A stretch of 64,000 nucleotides of DNA. It comes from Dastarcus helophoroides (Eukaryota; Arthropoda; Insecta; Coleoptera; Bothrideridae). Position numbers and translations under genes: made by a program. The DNA lies in the NCBI GenBank assembly GCA_028583605.1, contig CM053327.1, forward strand, positions 32,056,626-32,120,625, in the 5' to 3' direction. Of this stretch, positions 23,450 to 35,740 are shown piece by piece; position 1 is the stretch's first letter; each line of letters begins with the position of its first letter. The notes below the pieces were generated by a model. It ran no database searches. It had not been told where the DNA came from and saw nothing but the letters and a program-made list of their open reading frames with translations.

Positions 23450-24600
23450 TGTTATGGAATAAGCCAAAATTTCCAGAAAAATTACCTCAATTTCGATACA
23501 AAACTAAATTTTGTAAAAAATGTAAAAACTTAATTTCCAGTTGAAAAACCTCAGAAAAAAATGTCTCAAATGTTACAGGTCGAAGACCTCCTATTTAAAC
23601 TTAAAAATTTTCGATGATGTCTTCTCGAGAAGAACCAGAGATTTATTAAAAAATAAGTTTTAATACCAAATTTCCGTAAAATGGAAATTTTTCATTTAAA
23701 GTCAAAATCTTTAGAAAAGCGCAAAAGAGTAATAATTTTTGGAAAAAACAAATTTTGCAAAAATAAAATATTATGGAAAGGATAAATTTTACTTTGACAA
23801 TACAATTTTTCATGTCGAATGGCGAAATCTCCAGAAAAAAAAGTCGAAATAAGAAAATTTCGGGGAATTCGAAATATTTAGAAAAAATATCAAAAGTAAG
23901 ATCTTTAAAATTCGAGTTTTCATGTGTAATTGTCGAAATTTTGAGAAAAAAACTCGAGGCGCAAAAACAGCTTTTGAAAAAAATTGGTTTTCATGAGAAA
24001 TTTCCACAAAAAGTTGGACAATCAATAAAAACTCAAATTTTTTAGAAAAGTATCAAATGGAAAATAATTAGTTTTTAGAATTCAAGTAAAGCGTAAGAAT
24101 TAATTTTTCGAAATTTTTGAATGCGTCGCATTTTAAATTTTAAAATTTTCAATTCCGGAGGATTAAACAAAAAACTTTTGACGATTTTACGAAATTTTGA
24201 TCCGTTCAACATTTTTTTCAAAAGTTAAAATTTCTAGTTTTTAGGTTACGCATTATTTGGAAATTTCGATTTTTTCTTGAAGTATCGTTGTTTCCAAACT
24301 TCAATTTTCATCTCAAAGTTTCTACTTTTATTCATCGAAATCTCGAATCTAATTGTAAACTTTTGGCTTAGGCTTGATTTTTTAAGTCGACGATTCTTTA
24401 ATTGTTTATTGAAAAATCCAAAATTTAAACTTAAAAGTTAAGAATGATAAAAAGTTTAAGTTAGGAAACCACAAAATTAAGAGAAAATCCTTAAATATTA
24501 ATATGTATATATACTATATATGGAAAAATCGAATAGAAGTAAAATAGAATTTTGAAACAAGTTCAAATTTTCAAAATAAAATGTAGAAGGGGTCGTGGAG
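23450..24600. repeat. Degenerate AT-rich repeat
   Basis: Same low-complexity material as elsewhere, orientation mixed. Open frames here are Lys/Phe/Ile-rich artefacts. Confidence 0.6.
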
Positions 24601-25735
24601 CTGCCATATTGTCCGGGTTTTTAAATTTTGCAACCGTATAGCTAGCAGTGTTGGTAACATTTGACAAAAATTATTTTAAAAAAATCCAAGGAAAAGCAAA
24701 TGGCCAGTGAACTCACCTAATAAAATACAAAATGAGCAAATTTTTTCACTGGCTTGTTGATGGGCTTAAAATTTACCCATTTAACAGATTTTTTCATTAA
24801 TGACAAAGATACTCCTGTCATCCGATGGGCTGTGAGACACACTGTACATTAACGTGGATAAAATATGTGAACGAATAGACCACGATAGTAAACAACCCAA
24901 AGAAGTAAGCATGCATAGTTAAAATTTTATAGGAAAACCAACAAAAGCAAAAATCATCTCCTAGGGTGAATTTCAAAAACAACACATTTACTTTTGCGGA
25001 ATTCGCATGTAAAAAATTGTTTCTCATTTCCAACAAACACAAATTTCATCATAAAACAAACTTTCAATGGGAGCTGGAGTTTGGTTACGCTGAATAACTT
25101 TAAATCATATTCCCTCCAGGTTCGTTGTGAGAACGCTTTCGGATCTACCCATACATCTGCAATAACCCTGCAACAAAAGGAGCCCCGTGCTATATTTTTT
25201 CTTTAAAATCACCCGAACTGTGAAACCAGGGTTTTACTGCTAACGTGGATTTGTTCCCCAGAGTGCAGTTGAAATTGTTACAGAGAGCCATTAGCATCAC
25301 TCAGCTCAACTTGGCCCTTGATGAATGATATTATGTCGGTTTAAATTACGAAACATATCACTTGTGTCCAGGCCTACTTATCTCGGACGCATTTAAATGA
25401 AAATGCTTGGCTTTTCACTAAAGCTGCAAGAGCAATTAATGCTTCAAAACAAATTAAAACAGCAATGGTGTAACAACTCAAACTCAAACATAAATGCTGG
25501 ATCCATTCGTAAACTGTTTGTAAACGTAGCTTCGCGCTAAGATTGCCATTACATCACAAGTATGAACTAAGATTAAAAATCGGAGTCAATTCAGTTGACC
25601 AAATTCTTCCTCTTAGTGTGTCAACACTAGGAGGAAGAAATATGAAACCGAAGTGCAGCGAACATTTAAAATTTAATTCGAAATAATGTTTTAAAATTAC
25701 GTGGGGGTAAATACAATTTTGAAATATGCAAGAAG
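24601..25735. other. PDZ-gene intron, nothing recognised
   Basis: Unique-looking intron sequence. A plus-strand frame at 24994-25206 has no support beyond being open. Confidence 0.4.
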
Positions 25736-25911
25736 AATGCAACCTAGACTACAAATTCATGCAGCCCTCCAGGCGTGTATGGTGAATCATAGGTAGCTGA
25801 ACTACCAACAGTTGAAACACTGCCACCTAGCGAAGCGGTTGCTCTCTAGGAGAGTTCCCAGAAGACAAGAATTCTATAATGCACAGACCAATAGGTTTGA
25901 ACATTTATTAG

Positions 25912-25957
25912 ATTAGAAGTTTGGAAACCAAATACTGGTTTCGATCTTGTTAGATCT
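25912..25957 (-). ncRNA. Half hammerhead (truncated)
   Basis: On the minus strand the 3' half of the motif (stem II to stem I) is present, but CUGACGA and the first stem I strand are replaced by spacer sequence, so it cannot fold alone. Confidence 0.7.
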
Positions 25958-26083
25958 TCTTGCATACGACATTGTTGGCGATGGCCATAGTTTCTCTATG
26001 GATCAATAGGTGGTAGTACTAAAGAGTCACTCGCTTGACGCCTGTGATTGTTTTAGCACTTACTTGTCGGAACATTTACTAGC

Positions 26084-26157
26084 ATTCGAGTTGGATATAC
26101 CAAACTGACGAGATCTAACAAGATCGAAACCGGTATTTGGTTTCCAAACTTCGAATC
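26084..26157 (+). ncRNA. Complete type-I hammerhead ribozyme
   Basis: Stem I has an inner helix ACCAAA/UUUGGU and outer helices GUUGGA/UCCAAAC and AUUCGA/UCGAAU separated by small internal loops. The core is CUGACGA (26105-26111), stem II GAUCU-AACA-AGAUC, then GAAA (26126-26129). Stem III is CC/GG with no loop. The cleavage triplet is GUA with predicted cut 26135/26136. Every conserved core base is present. The palindromic ACCGGU in stem III would let two molecules pair, as proposed for short-stem-III hammerheads. Confidence 0.87.
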
Positions 26158-26462
26158 TAATAAATGTTCAAACCTATGGGTCTGTGCATTATAGAATCCT
26201 TGACTTCTGGGAACTCTCCTAGAGAGCAACCGCTTCGCTAGGTGGCAGTGTTTCAACTATCGGAAGTTCAGCTGCCTATGATTCACTATACACACCTGGA
26301 GGGCTGCATGAATTTGTAGTCTAGGTTGCATTCTTCTTGCATACGACATTGTTGGCGATGGCCATAATAGTTTCTCTATGGACCAATAGGTGGTAGTACT
26401 AAAGACTCACTCGCTTGACGCCTGTGATTGTTTTAGTACTTACTTGTCGGAACATTTATTTA

Positions 26463-26537
26463 GCATTCGAGTTGGATATACCAAACTGACGAGATCTAAC
26501 AAGATCCAAACCGGTATTTGGTTTCCAAACTTCGAAT
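26463..26537 (+). ncRNA. Second direct hammerhead copy, core-mutated
   Basis: Same layout 381 bp downstream, but the GAAA box reads CAAA (26507). This changes the core base G12 that acts in catalysis, so the copy is predicted to be dead or very weak. Stems I and II are unchanged. Confidence 0.75.
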
Positions 26538-26575
26538 CTAATAAATGTTCAAACCTATTGGTCTGTGCATTATAG

Positions 26576-27039
26576 GACAATTTTGAAAGTTAAAAATTTC
26601 CGCTGGAGGATTTATGTCAATCGCTCTTTTCCCGGATCCCATCGAATTTCTAACAGGCTGTACATTTATAACGAAATAAATTTTCAAGTGCCTTGAAAGT
26701 CTAAGCCAAAGGGCGATTTCATTAAGAAGCACACTCCATCCTCTTGGATTTATGTATATCCTTTGATAACCGCAGGATGCCCCAGCTTAAAGATATATAT
26801 TTTAGACAAGAGCTTCAGTAAGCTGTTTTGATATATTTAGCCTATCCAATAATATTAGATTCAGATGAGGATAAGGCACAAGTTTAATCTACAAAGACAG
26901 AAACGAGCAAGGCTCTCTGAATTTCCAGAGAAACGATCCTTTGTTTAATTTAGTGGACTTGAAAAGTGCTAGTCAACCAATGAATTATTGCTTTTCTTAT
27001 ACAGGCTTTGCCAATAATTATGTAGTTAGTTAGTTAATT
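26576..27039. other. PDZ-gene intron, nothing recognised
   Basis: No exon or repeat identified. Confidence 0.35.
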
Positions 27040-27947
27040 TTAATCACGTATTGGGAATCACTATTGTTGAAAAACAGAATTGAAAACATTTTTTGAATCT
27101 TTTTTTCGAAGTTTCCTAAAAATTTTATTCTCAGAATATTTAGATTTATATTAAAATGTGGATGCAATTTTGGAAAAAAGTAAAATTTTTGAGAACAAGT
27201 GAGTGGACATTTCCAGAAACATAGCATTTTGAATTGCAACAAACATGAAACTTTAGGGAATTTTAATTTAAAAAAAAATCAGAAAAAGTCAAAATAAATG
27301 GATTTAAAAAATGCATATTTTTTAAAAAATACCGTCAAAATGTCAAAAAAAGTTGGAAATATGTTAAGGAAAATTAAAAATTTCCAAGAAGTTTAATTTT
27401 AAGAGAAAAAAGTTGAATTTTTAAGAATAAAGTCTCAATTTCGAAAGCGGCGAATTTCGAGAAAAAACCCAATTTTGGATTTTTTCGAAAGCGACGAATT
27501 TCGAGAAAAAAACCCAATTTTGGATTTTGTCGGATATTTTAGAAAACAGAATTTAAAATAAAAACCCAGCCAAAATATTTCCAAAAATCGAATGTTGTAA
27601 GAAAATTGGTAATTTTTGAAAAGTCGTCCAATTTTGACATTTTGCTCAAATTATTATTCCAATTTTGACAAAAATTGAATGTACAAGGAATCTTTTTCTC
27701 GAAATTTCCCAAAAACATTTTTCTCAACTTTTATATTTTTGCTAACGTGCCGGGAAAACAGACGGATTTTGAGAAAACAGAACTTCAAGAAAAAATTGAC
27801 ATTTCCAAGAATTAAAACATCGCATTTTAAAATAAATGTCAAAATTTCGAAAATAAGACAAATTTTGAGATAAAAATTGAAATTTCCGGAGTAAAATGTA
27901 AAAAAGTCGAAATTAAAAAAAAAGCTAATGTGGCAGAATTTTCCAAG

Positions 27948-28085
27948 AAAAAATGATAGCTTGGCTATCGAAACGCTATCATCATCTCTGAAGATGATAG
28001 CTTGGCTATCGAAATGCGTTAGAGCAATATTTGTTGTGTTTTTTAATCTTTCTTGGTTTCAGGGGACAAGATTTGTACTTCAATT
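27948..28085. mobile_element. Foldback family FBH, copy 4 (partial)
   Basis: Contains the central hammerhead-like motif ctgaagatgatagc and the right arm (ctttcttggtttcaggggac). The left arm is mostly missing. Confidence 0.7.
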
Positions 28086-29150
28086 AAAATGTCGACCAAA
28101 TTTTGGAAAATAAAGAATTTTGAAAAAAAGTCAAAATCTTGAGAAATTATCTCATTGTGAGTAGAAATTTCCAGAAGCACCGCCTTTTGAACCGGAAGAA
28201 ACATGAACATTTCGAAAATTTTAATTAAAACAAAAATCAGAAAAAGTCAAAATAACTGGATTAAAACAAGATAATATTTCTTGAAAAATACAATCAAAAT
28301 GTCAAAAAAAGATCGAAATGTCTAAATTTCCAAGAGCAAATTCAAATTTTAGAGAAAAAAGTTGAATTTTTAAAACTGAAGTAGTAATTTCGAAAGCGAC
28401 GAATTTCGAGAAAAAAACCAATTTTGGGAAACGGATTTTTTAGAAAACCAAATTTAAAATAAAAATCCAACCTTTCGGAAAGAATCGAATAATGCAGAAA
28501 ATTCGAAAAATGCTAAAATATTTCCAGTGATCAAATGTTGTGAAAAAAGTCGCAGTTTTTAAAAAGTCGTTGAACTTTCCTCGAAATGTTTACCTCTTTA
28601 TTCCAATTTTGACAAAATATTTATATTTCAGTAAAGAAATTGAATGTGCAAGGAACCTTTTTCTCGAAATTTCCCAGAAATATTTTTCTCAACTTGTTTA
28701 CTTTTGATAAAATGCCGTGAAAACATTTCGAAAAAAAAAACGACGAATTTTGAATAATTCGAAATTTTGAGAAAACCAAATTTAAAAAAATGCCAATTTC
28801 GAGGAAAAAATTGACATTTTCAAGAACTAAATCATAGCATTGTAAAATAAATGTCGAAATTTCGAAAATAAGGTTAATTTTGAAATACAAGTTGAAATTT
28901 CCGGAGTAAAATTTAAAAAAGTCGAAATTAAAAAAAAGCCAATATGGCAGAATTTTCCAAAAAAAAAAAGAATTTTTGAAAGAAAACCCAAATAGTAGAA
29001 TGAAAATAAAGCCGAAATTTCGAAAAAGACAATTAAACTAATTTAAAAAAAGTCGAAATTTCCAGAAATTTTAAAATCTTGAATTTTGAAATAAAAATAA
29101 AAGTGTCGAGAAAAAGGCAAACTTAAAAAAAAACAATCAGAACTTCTGAA

Positions 29151-29236
29151 AAATTGAAATACAAATCTTGTTCCCTGAAACCAAGAAAGATTAAAAAACA
29201 CAACAAAGGTTGCCAAGGACCAGTCCGTTCCACCAG
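29151..29236. mobile_element. Foldback family FBH, copy 5 (internally deleted)
   Basis: The left arm joins directly to the right-end words ccaaggaccagtccgttcc, losing the centre. Flanks cagaacttctgaa and cagaatttatgaa resemble an imperfect 13-bp target duplication. Confidence 0.65.
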
Positions 29237-30224
29237 AATTTATGAAGTCAAATTCCAAAAAATCAAAATCTTCAGAAAAATCCCATGTCAATAAAAATAA
29301 CGGAATTTCGAAAATAATGGCACCTCGGGAAAACAGTCAAAATTTCTAGAAAAACTACCAAATAAAGAAACACATCGAAATTTTCCGAAGAAAGGAGAAA
29401 AAGGTAAAATTTTGAGAGTTATTTATGAAAAAAAACCGAATCTTGCAAAAACTAAAAATTAAAAAAAAAAAGACGAATTTCGAGGAACCTACAGCATCGG
29501 AATTTAAGATAAATTTTAAATTTTCGAAAAAAGATGAATTTTGAGAAGTATTGAAATTTGGGTTTTTTTAAATTCGTTTTTATTTCTCAAAATTTCGATT
29601 TTTTCCTCAAAATTTTGAAAAACCAAAACAAAGTTAAAAAACAAAAATTCGCAATTTTAAGAAAAAGATTGAAATTTTCCCAAGAAAGTCAAATTTTAAG
29701 AGGAAGGTACAATTTTGAGAATAGTCGTTTATGAACAACAAATATTGAAAAAGAGATCAAAATTGTAAGCAAAAGACAAATTTCGAGAAACAACATACAG
29801 ATTTCCATGAAAATATAGGATCAAATTTTTGTTTTTATTTATGAAAATTTCGATTTTTTTCTTGAAATCTTGAAAAACAAAAACCAATTTAAAAAACGGA
29901 AATTCGAATATCCGGAATTCACTCTTGACTGACTTAAATCAGAGACACACATGCGCCCTGATCTGCCCCACCTTTAATTTTCCAAAAAATTTCCAGATAA
30001 TTTAGTTTTTCATCGAAAGATCGACCAAAGGTAAATCTTGATAAAATCTGCAGAAAGTCAAATTTTAAAGAAAAGTTCAAATTTTCGGAAAAAAACAAAT
30101 TTTTGAAATGGTAAAATTTCGAAGAAAAAAAACGACGAATTTTGAATAATTCGAAATTTTAACGAAAGACGAATTCTGATAAAAGAAATCGAAAAGAAAA
30201 ACTTGGAATTTCAAAAGAATTATA

Positions 30225-30447
30225 TTTTTTTGGTCGAACGGACTTCAAAAATTGATATACAAATCTTTTTGCCTGAAACCAAGAAAGATTAAAAAACACA
30301 ACAACAACTGCTGCGTCTCTTTGAAGATGAAGTTGCTGTAACGCGTTTCGGTAGCCAAGCTATCATCTTCAGAGATATGCTGTCATCTCTGAAGATGATA
30401 GCTTGGCTATCGAAACGCGTTAAAGCAACTGTTGTTGTTTTTTAATC
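30225..30447. mobile_element. Foldback family FBH, copy 6
   Basis: Begins with a T run and ggtcgaacggac, the inverse of the A-tailed end of other copies, so it is in the opposite orientation. Both arms and both hammerhead-like cores are well kept. Confidence 0.75.
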
Positions 30448-31439
30448 GGAAATTCTACGCTTTTTTTTCGGAAGTTTTATGATACAAATTTAGAAATTCC
30501 TCTAAACTTGTTTCCATATTTTTCTCGAAATTTCTGCTTTCCTTCAAAAGAATTTTTTTTGTAATTTCAGAATTTTGACGTCTTTCGCAAAATTTTTCAA
30601 CTTAAAAGTCGAAATTTTAAGCAACACATAAAAATATAGTTTTTCATTTAAAAATTTAGAATCAAAGTCGTAATTACGAATTTCATCGCAAAATGTTGAA
30701 TTTCTTTTATGGAATTTCGTCTTTGTCTGAATATTTCGACTCTCTTTAACCTTCAGACTGCGTTTTAAAGTCGAAATTGATAAAACAAGTAAAAATTCTT
30801 ACTTTAAATATGGAAAAAGAAAAAGGATCATTTGTGGATAAAAAATATAAAAAGTTTTCAAAACATCTCAATTTTTTTTCGAAATTTTAGGAACGTTTCA
30901 TTTTAATCATTAAATTTAATACTCGATATTTCCAAAATTGAAATTTCGGGAGCAATGAAAACATTTTAAAGGAGCAACCAAAACATTTAGAGTCAGAGAC
31001 TAATTTAGAGTCAATTTTTAAAGTCGAAATTTCGGAAAAAGTAAATAGCTTGATCGAAATCGAAACCTTCAGCTTTATAAAAAAAAATCTGGTTAAAAAT
31101 AAGTGCCCAAAAGAGGATACTGGAAGTCGATAGAAAAAAGTGAATCGTTTTGGAAAAAAAAAACGAATTTGAGATTCTTAACCGCAAAAAATCTGGCAGA
31201 AAAGAAGTCGAGTATCATAAAAAATGAATTTTAACACAAAAAATCGGAATTTCGAGAAAAATGACAATATTTTGAGGTTGAAGTTGAAAGACTAATAAAA
31301 TTCAGTACTTATATGGCCGACTGATGACTAATTCCTTAGTGACCGTACAATGTATAAGGAGGGCCGAGACCGGTCTAGAGTTGTTGATTGTACATATTTT
31401 CGACTGTATTTCGTTTCATTGTTTCATTATAGAACATTT

Positions 31440-31886
31440 AATTGATATTATTTGTTAAATTTAACAAATACTACAATACTAATGATCTTTGTGACTTTAG
31501 TTACATCGTGCACACTTGGCTGTAAGCAAATATAAGCTTATCCAAATATAATTATTTTTCAATAACAGACACCATATAGTTACTAAAGTATTAACGGTGT
31601 TATAAGGATAATAACGCACCGAGGTCGACATTTAAGGGATATTATTTGTTAAATTTAGCATACTTAAACGCATGTCACGCCAAGGGCGCTTATATTTAAT
31701 GTTTATTGATATTCCACCCACAATACAGGAAAGTTACAACACTCGTGATCTTCGTTACATCATGCACACTTGAGTGTAAAGCGAATATAAGCTTATCCAA
31801 ATACAGTTATTTTTCAATAAAAGACACTGTATAGTTACTAAGGTACCAATGGTGTTATAAGGATAATAACGCACCGATGTCGACAG
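31440..31886. repeat. Tandem duplication, units about 190-250 bp
   Basis: The order attatttgttaaattta, atatAAGCTTATCCAAATA-type block, and ggtgttataaggataataac occurs twice (about 31447-31625 and 31640-31880). The second unit carries an extra stretch of about 60 bp. No coding content. Confidence 0.8.
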
Positions 31887-32248
31887 TGTATTTCCCGAAG
31901 TCGACTGAGGACATTATTATCCTGTAACACCCTGTAACACGTGGTGCCTTCAACGTTTAATGCTCTAGGAAGCTGTTATTTAATTCGAATTTTTTTGATT
32001 ACGATTAATTAATTTGACGTCTATTATATCAAAATGATTTGATTTCAAATAGCAAAAATACAAAAATCTGTTATTTAATTTAATTCCTAGGACTTTAATT
32101 AAGGGACTTAATAATCTAAACACCTTCATAATACGAAATCTTTCGATCCCTCTTCGTATTCATAAAGTTACAGTGTAAGTATCCGCAACGCAGTAAAAAG
32201 GACACGAGAAATTAAATTGGACAAGTAACGGCATGTAAAGGTGCTTAC

Positions 32249-32444
32249 CAGGAGTGATAAAAGGATAACAAGCGTGCGGCTCGAGATGGTGATGGCATTG
32301 GCTGTCGTGTTCAGGTAATGGGGGAGGATACTCTTCTTCGGGGGAACGCTCCGAGCCATATCCTTGATCACATAATGCTGTTTGTGTGTCGGAAAATTTC
32401 CAGTGCAAAGGGGCGCCATCTCCCAGCGGTGGTATTCTTGAAAC
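32249..32444 (-). CDS. PDZ scaffold gene, exon 2
   Basis: Codes for residues 66-130 plus one base of residue 131. The acceptor is ttatag|GTT and the donor is CCTG|gtaagc. It enters in phase 0 from the previous exon and leaves in phase 1, matching the next exon. The translation is Pro-, His- and acid-rich (for instance SPEEEYPPPLPEHDS) and contains no recognisable domain. It is separated from exon 1 by a 10-kb intron filled with satellite repeats. The matched phases and the strong donor and acceptor are the main support. Confidence 0.8.
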
Positions 32445-32689
32445 CTATAACAAATAGATTACTTAGTTTTACTGTTTCACTTCGGAATTGCTTGGCTTAT
32501 ATAAAAGAAAAGCCTCTTTTTCCCACACAACGATCTTGTTCTGTGTGTAACATTTCTTAAAGAGATAAAACATCCCCAAGAGCTCTATACGAAAGACAAT
32601 AACTATTAAAATTAAAGACAACAATTATTATATTATCAACATAAGCAACATAAACTTAACAGTTTTTGTATTTTACATAAATTTTTGAT

Positions 32690-33900
32690 TAACGTTTCAA
32701 ATTTTCATCTTAAAATTTACTGTTTTTTTTTAATGTCGTAATTTCCCAAAATTCGACTTTTTCTAACTATTTTTACTTTTTTAAGTTCAAATTTCTGCAA
32801 ATTTCGACTTGTTTGTCAAACTTCGCCTTTTCTCGAAATTTGGTAGATCTGATAAAAACAATTGTTAGAATAATTTATCTGAAAAAAAATACTTTCTGAA
32901 AATTATGAATTTTTGTTAAAAGGCGAAAATTTCAGAAAATTCAAATTACAACTTGTTTCTCAAAGTTTCTAGATTTATCTCAATAGTGCGTCAATAGTAC
33001 ATCACCGTGGGGCGGGGGAAGGGGGACGAGCTTATCCTTCACTCAGGCGTCAGGCAGTCGTTAAAAAATAAATATTCAGTTGAGAAATTTTGACTTGTTT
33101 CTTGAAATTTTGACTTTTTTGTTTTGAAATTTTCCTCAAAATGCATCATTTTTTTCGAAATTTTGACAAAATTTGACCCTTTCAGGTGATTTTGAATTTA
33201 TACTAAATTTGGACTTTTTTTCGCTAAATTTCGGTTTTTTTCTCAAAATATCGATCTTTTCCTCGAAATTTTAATTTTGTTTGCAAAATTTGTTTAGGTT
33301 TTCAAAACTTTCGATTTTCACCTCGAAAATCGTCTTTTTCTCGAAATTTCGATATTTTTGAAGTTTTCCAAAATGTCAGGTTTTTTCAAAATGTCAGGTT
33401 TTTATTTTACATTTGATTTCCTGAAAATTCAAACTTTACTCCAAAATTGGGCCTTATACGACTTTATATTCAAATTTCTACTTTTTTTCCTCTCAAAATT
33501 GGATTAATTGAAAATTTTGAATATTTTATAGAAATGTTTGGCCTTTTTTCGAAATTATTGACTGTCCGGAAATTTCAATCTGTTTCCTGCAATTCATCTA
33601 TCTTGTTCTCGATTAAAAATCTTACGTTTATGTATATTTCTGCATAAATTAAGCTTTTAACCAAAATTCGACTTTTTCCCAACATTTTTTTTTTTTTACT
33701 AAAATTGGACTAAGACTTTAATAAAAATATAAAAATTTTGAAAATGATATTTTTATGTAATTTGGAGAAAGGTTTCTTGTAAATTTCGACATTATGTCAA
33801 AATTTAAATATAAAATTGAGAGAAATATTTTTTAGAAACTAGGGTTTTTTTCCAAATTTAATTTATTCTGAAAATTGCGACTCTACTCACAAAAATTTTA
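32690..33900. repeat. T-rich degenerate repeat block
   Basis: Plus strand T-rich, words such as aaatttcgactttt. It includes a G-rich piece near 33008-33025. Confidence 0.65.
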
Positions 33901-34442
33901 AAGGGTCAGTGAAAAGGCCAACATTCGCATTCGCCAATGTTCGCCAACATTCGTTACATCCCTAGTTGTGATCAAATAAATTAAGTCTCCATACAAATTG
34001 AAATGAAGTTCAGAAAAAGATGAAGGTATCAGTTGTTTAAGTCATAAATGTAATAAGCAACAAACTATTATACAAATAAATGTAAACATGAAGAGATGAC
34101 AGACGATTATTTTGCAGAATCGGTTAAGTTAGATAAACTGTCCAAAGTTATAAATCATTAGTGTAAAAAAGTGTTGGTGATGGCAGTAATAATTAATTAG
34201 CAAAGCCATAAAGACGAAAAGTCGACCCACAAAAGTTTAGTCGACACATATGTTGATAAATTACATTCAGACCATAAAACAAATTTATATCTGAACATAA
34301 AAAAATGGCTTTTGCGAACGTAATGGCTTATAAAATTATGATATAAAGATCACAATAATTAATGTAGCAGCAAAAACTATTGGTTTATATAAAAAAGATA
34401 CGGATCGAATCTAATTGTAGGTCAAAATTAAATTACAAATTA
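33901..34442. other. PDZ-gene intron, nothing recognised
   Basis: Starts with a short local duplication (attcgccaatgttcgccaacattcg at about 33922-33950); otherwise unique-looking. Confidence 0.35.
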
Positions 34443-34857
34443 CTAGCTGTTACCCACGACTTCGTCAGCGAACTTGCAAAAAAACCCCAGTGCAACTAAA
34501 TGAAAGTTTCAAAACAATTTTACATTTAAATGAAATTTAAAAATTAATATCGAGTTCAAATTGTAAGGCGGTAACGTAATGTAACTGAAATCGATAGTAC
34601 AGATGCCCAATTTTAATGGTAATGGTTCGAGGACCTAAAGAGAGAGGACGCTGTTAAAATAAAGATCTTTCTCTGCGATTGCTTATATCGTATAGAGGTT
34701 ATAAAGGGTATTTAATTTTTCTGGGCATAAGTTTGACATAAAAAAAACTATTCTGCATCATAGGGAATGTCTATATATATGTCTATATCAGTTTTTGTCA
34801 AAATTACTTCAGTAAGTGAGTAGCAGACAAACACACATTCGCATTTATATATTACTA
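34443..34857. mobile_element. SINE-like or RTE-related dispersed repeat
   Basis: Starts ctagctgttacccacgactt and ends with cacacattcgcattt..atattactaggga. These terminal words are common to a group of retroposed repeats found across insects. The flanking attactag on both sides (34437-34445 and 34850-34858) may be its target duplication. Confidence 0.55.
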
Positions 34858-34859
34858 GG

Positions 34860-35740
34860 GATAAATTTAATTTACTTCTACTTCAACCTAAAATCGTTTA
34901 CTTAAAATTGCTAGAATCAAATTCAATTTTGGTTTTCACTTCCAAAATTTACTTCAGCACTTATACGAGTTTGTTTTTTCTTAATTTGCTTACATTAGAA
35001 ATAGTTATCGAGATAGGAAATAGCAAATTAGAGCGTGTCTAGTGTAAAAAAAAACATGAAATGTAAACGCGTCAGGAAACATTACTTGTTAACCATTAAC
35101 TTCTTTGTAGCCTCACGATTTAATTAATGTACTCGTATGTTATTACAATATGTTTAATAGGTACGTTTTTAATTTATTTTTACTCGCTTTTGCAACAAGT
35201 TGAATGCATACATCGCAAATAGTAAACAAAAATTTTAAATTCTCTCGAAAACATGCATAAACATATTAATATGCATGGTATATTGCTATATATAACAGTA
35301 CCGTTCTGTTTACTAAAATTTCCATAATTTAGATGAGATACGTAGTTAAATTTGAATGGTTTAATTCATTTATTTCATTTGGTGCAATATTGTTCTGTAT
35401 AGTTCAATCCAGTTGTTTCGTTTCTCTAAATTTATTCGACGTGTTTTGATATGTAAATGTCAATCCATTTGCTTTGTTCACTCAATTTTAATAAAAACTT
35501 CAAATGTTACTAATTGAAGTCCATAATAAATGTTTTTAAATCCACATGTGCAATTAAATTGTTTAGCTTCCGACTTTTATGTAATATTATGAAGTTGGAT
35601 GTTGAACCCTTCAACTGGCTGATATTGACTTGAGGTAACTACCTTCAATATCAGAATTATTGAACTATTAATTAATGAAACATCTCCAAGACAATTGCAG
35701 TAAAGAAAAACTCTACTTGCGAAATGTGTGCACCGCATAA
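34860..35740. other. PDZ-gene intron, nothing recognised
   Basis: AT-rich, no identifiable feature. Confidence 0.35.

Larger units (their letters stand above)
25738..26575. mobile_element. Retrozyme-like hammerhead repeat, tandem and inverted
   Basis: The right arm (26111-26333) and left arm (25738-25958) are inverted copies of about 220 bp around a spacer of about 150 bp. The spacer plus start of the right arm (25957-26195) is then repeated directly at 26334-26575. The two direct hammerheads are 381 bp apart, which defines a 381-nt monomer (26136-26516). This size, the tandem order and a type-I hammerhead with a minimal stem III fit the small non-autonomous 'retrozymes' described in animals. 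Confidence 0.75.
27040..31300. repeat. Degenerate AT-rich repeat block with nested FBH copies
   Basis: Low-complexity sequence; 27060-27900 and 28090-28930 are also related to each other (shared words ggaatctttttctcgaaattt / ggaacctttttctcgaaattt type and gaaagcgacgaatttcgag), so an approximately 1-kb segment appears duplicated. Three foldback copies are nested. Confidence 0.7.

Noticed and set aside
24994..25206. Frame reading YSLQVRCENAFGSTHTSA, resembling part of an Ig or FN3 fold
   Set aside because: Too short, no splice sites in agreement, and no neighbouring exon of the same kind.
26053..26256. 67-residue minus-strand frame within the hammerhead repeat
   Set aside because: It spans the ribozyme and is not kept in the other copies, so it is not coding.
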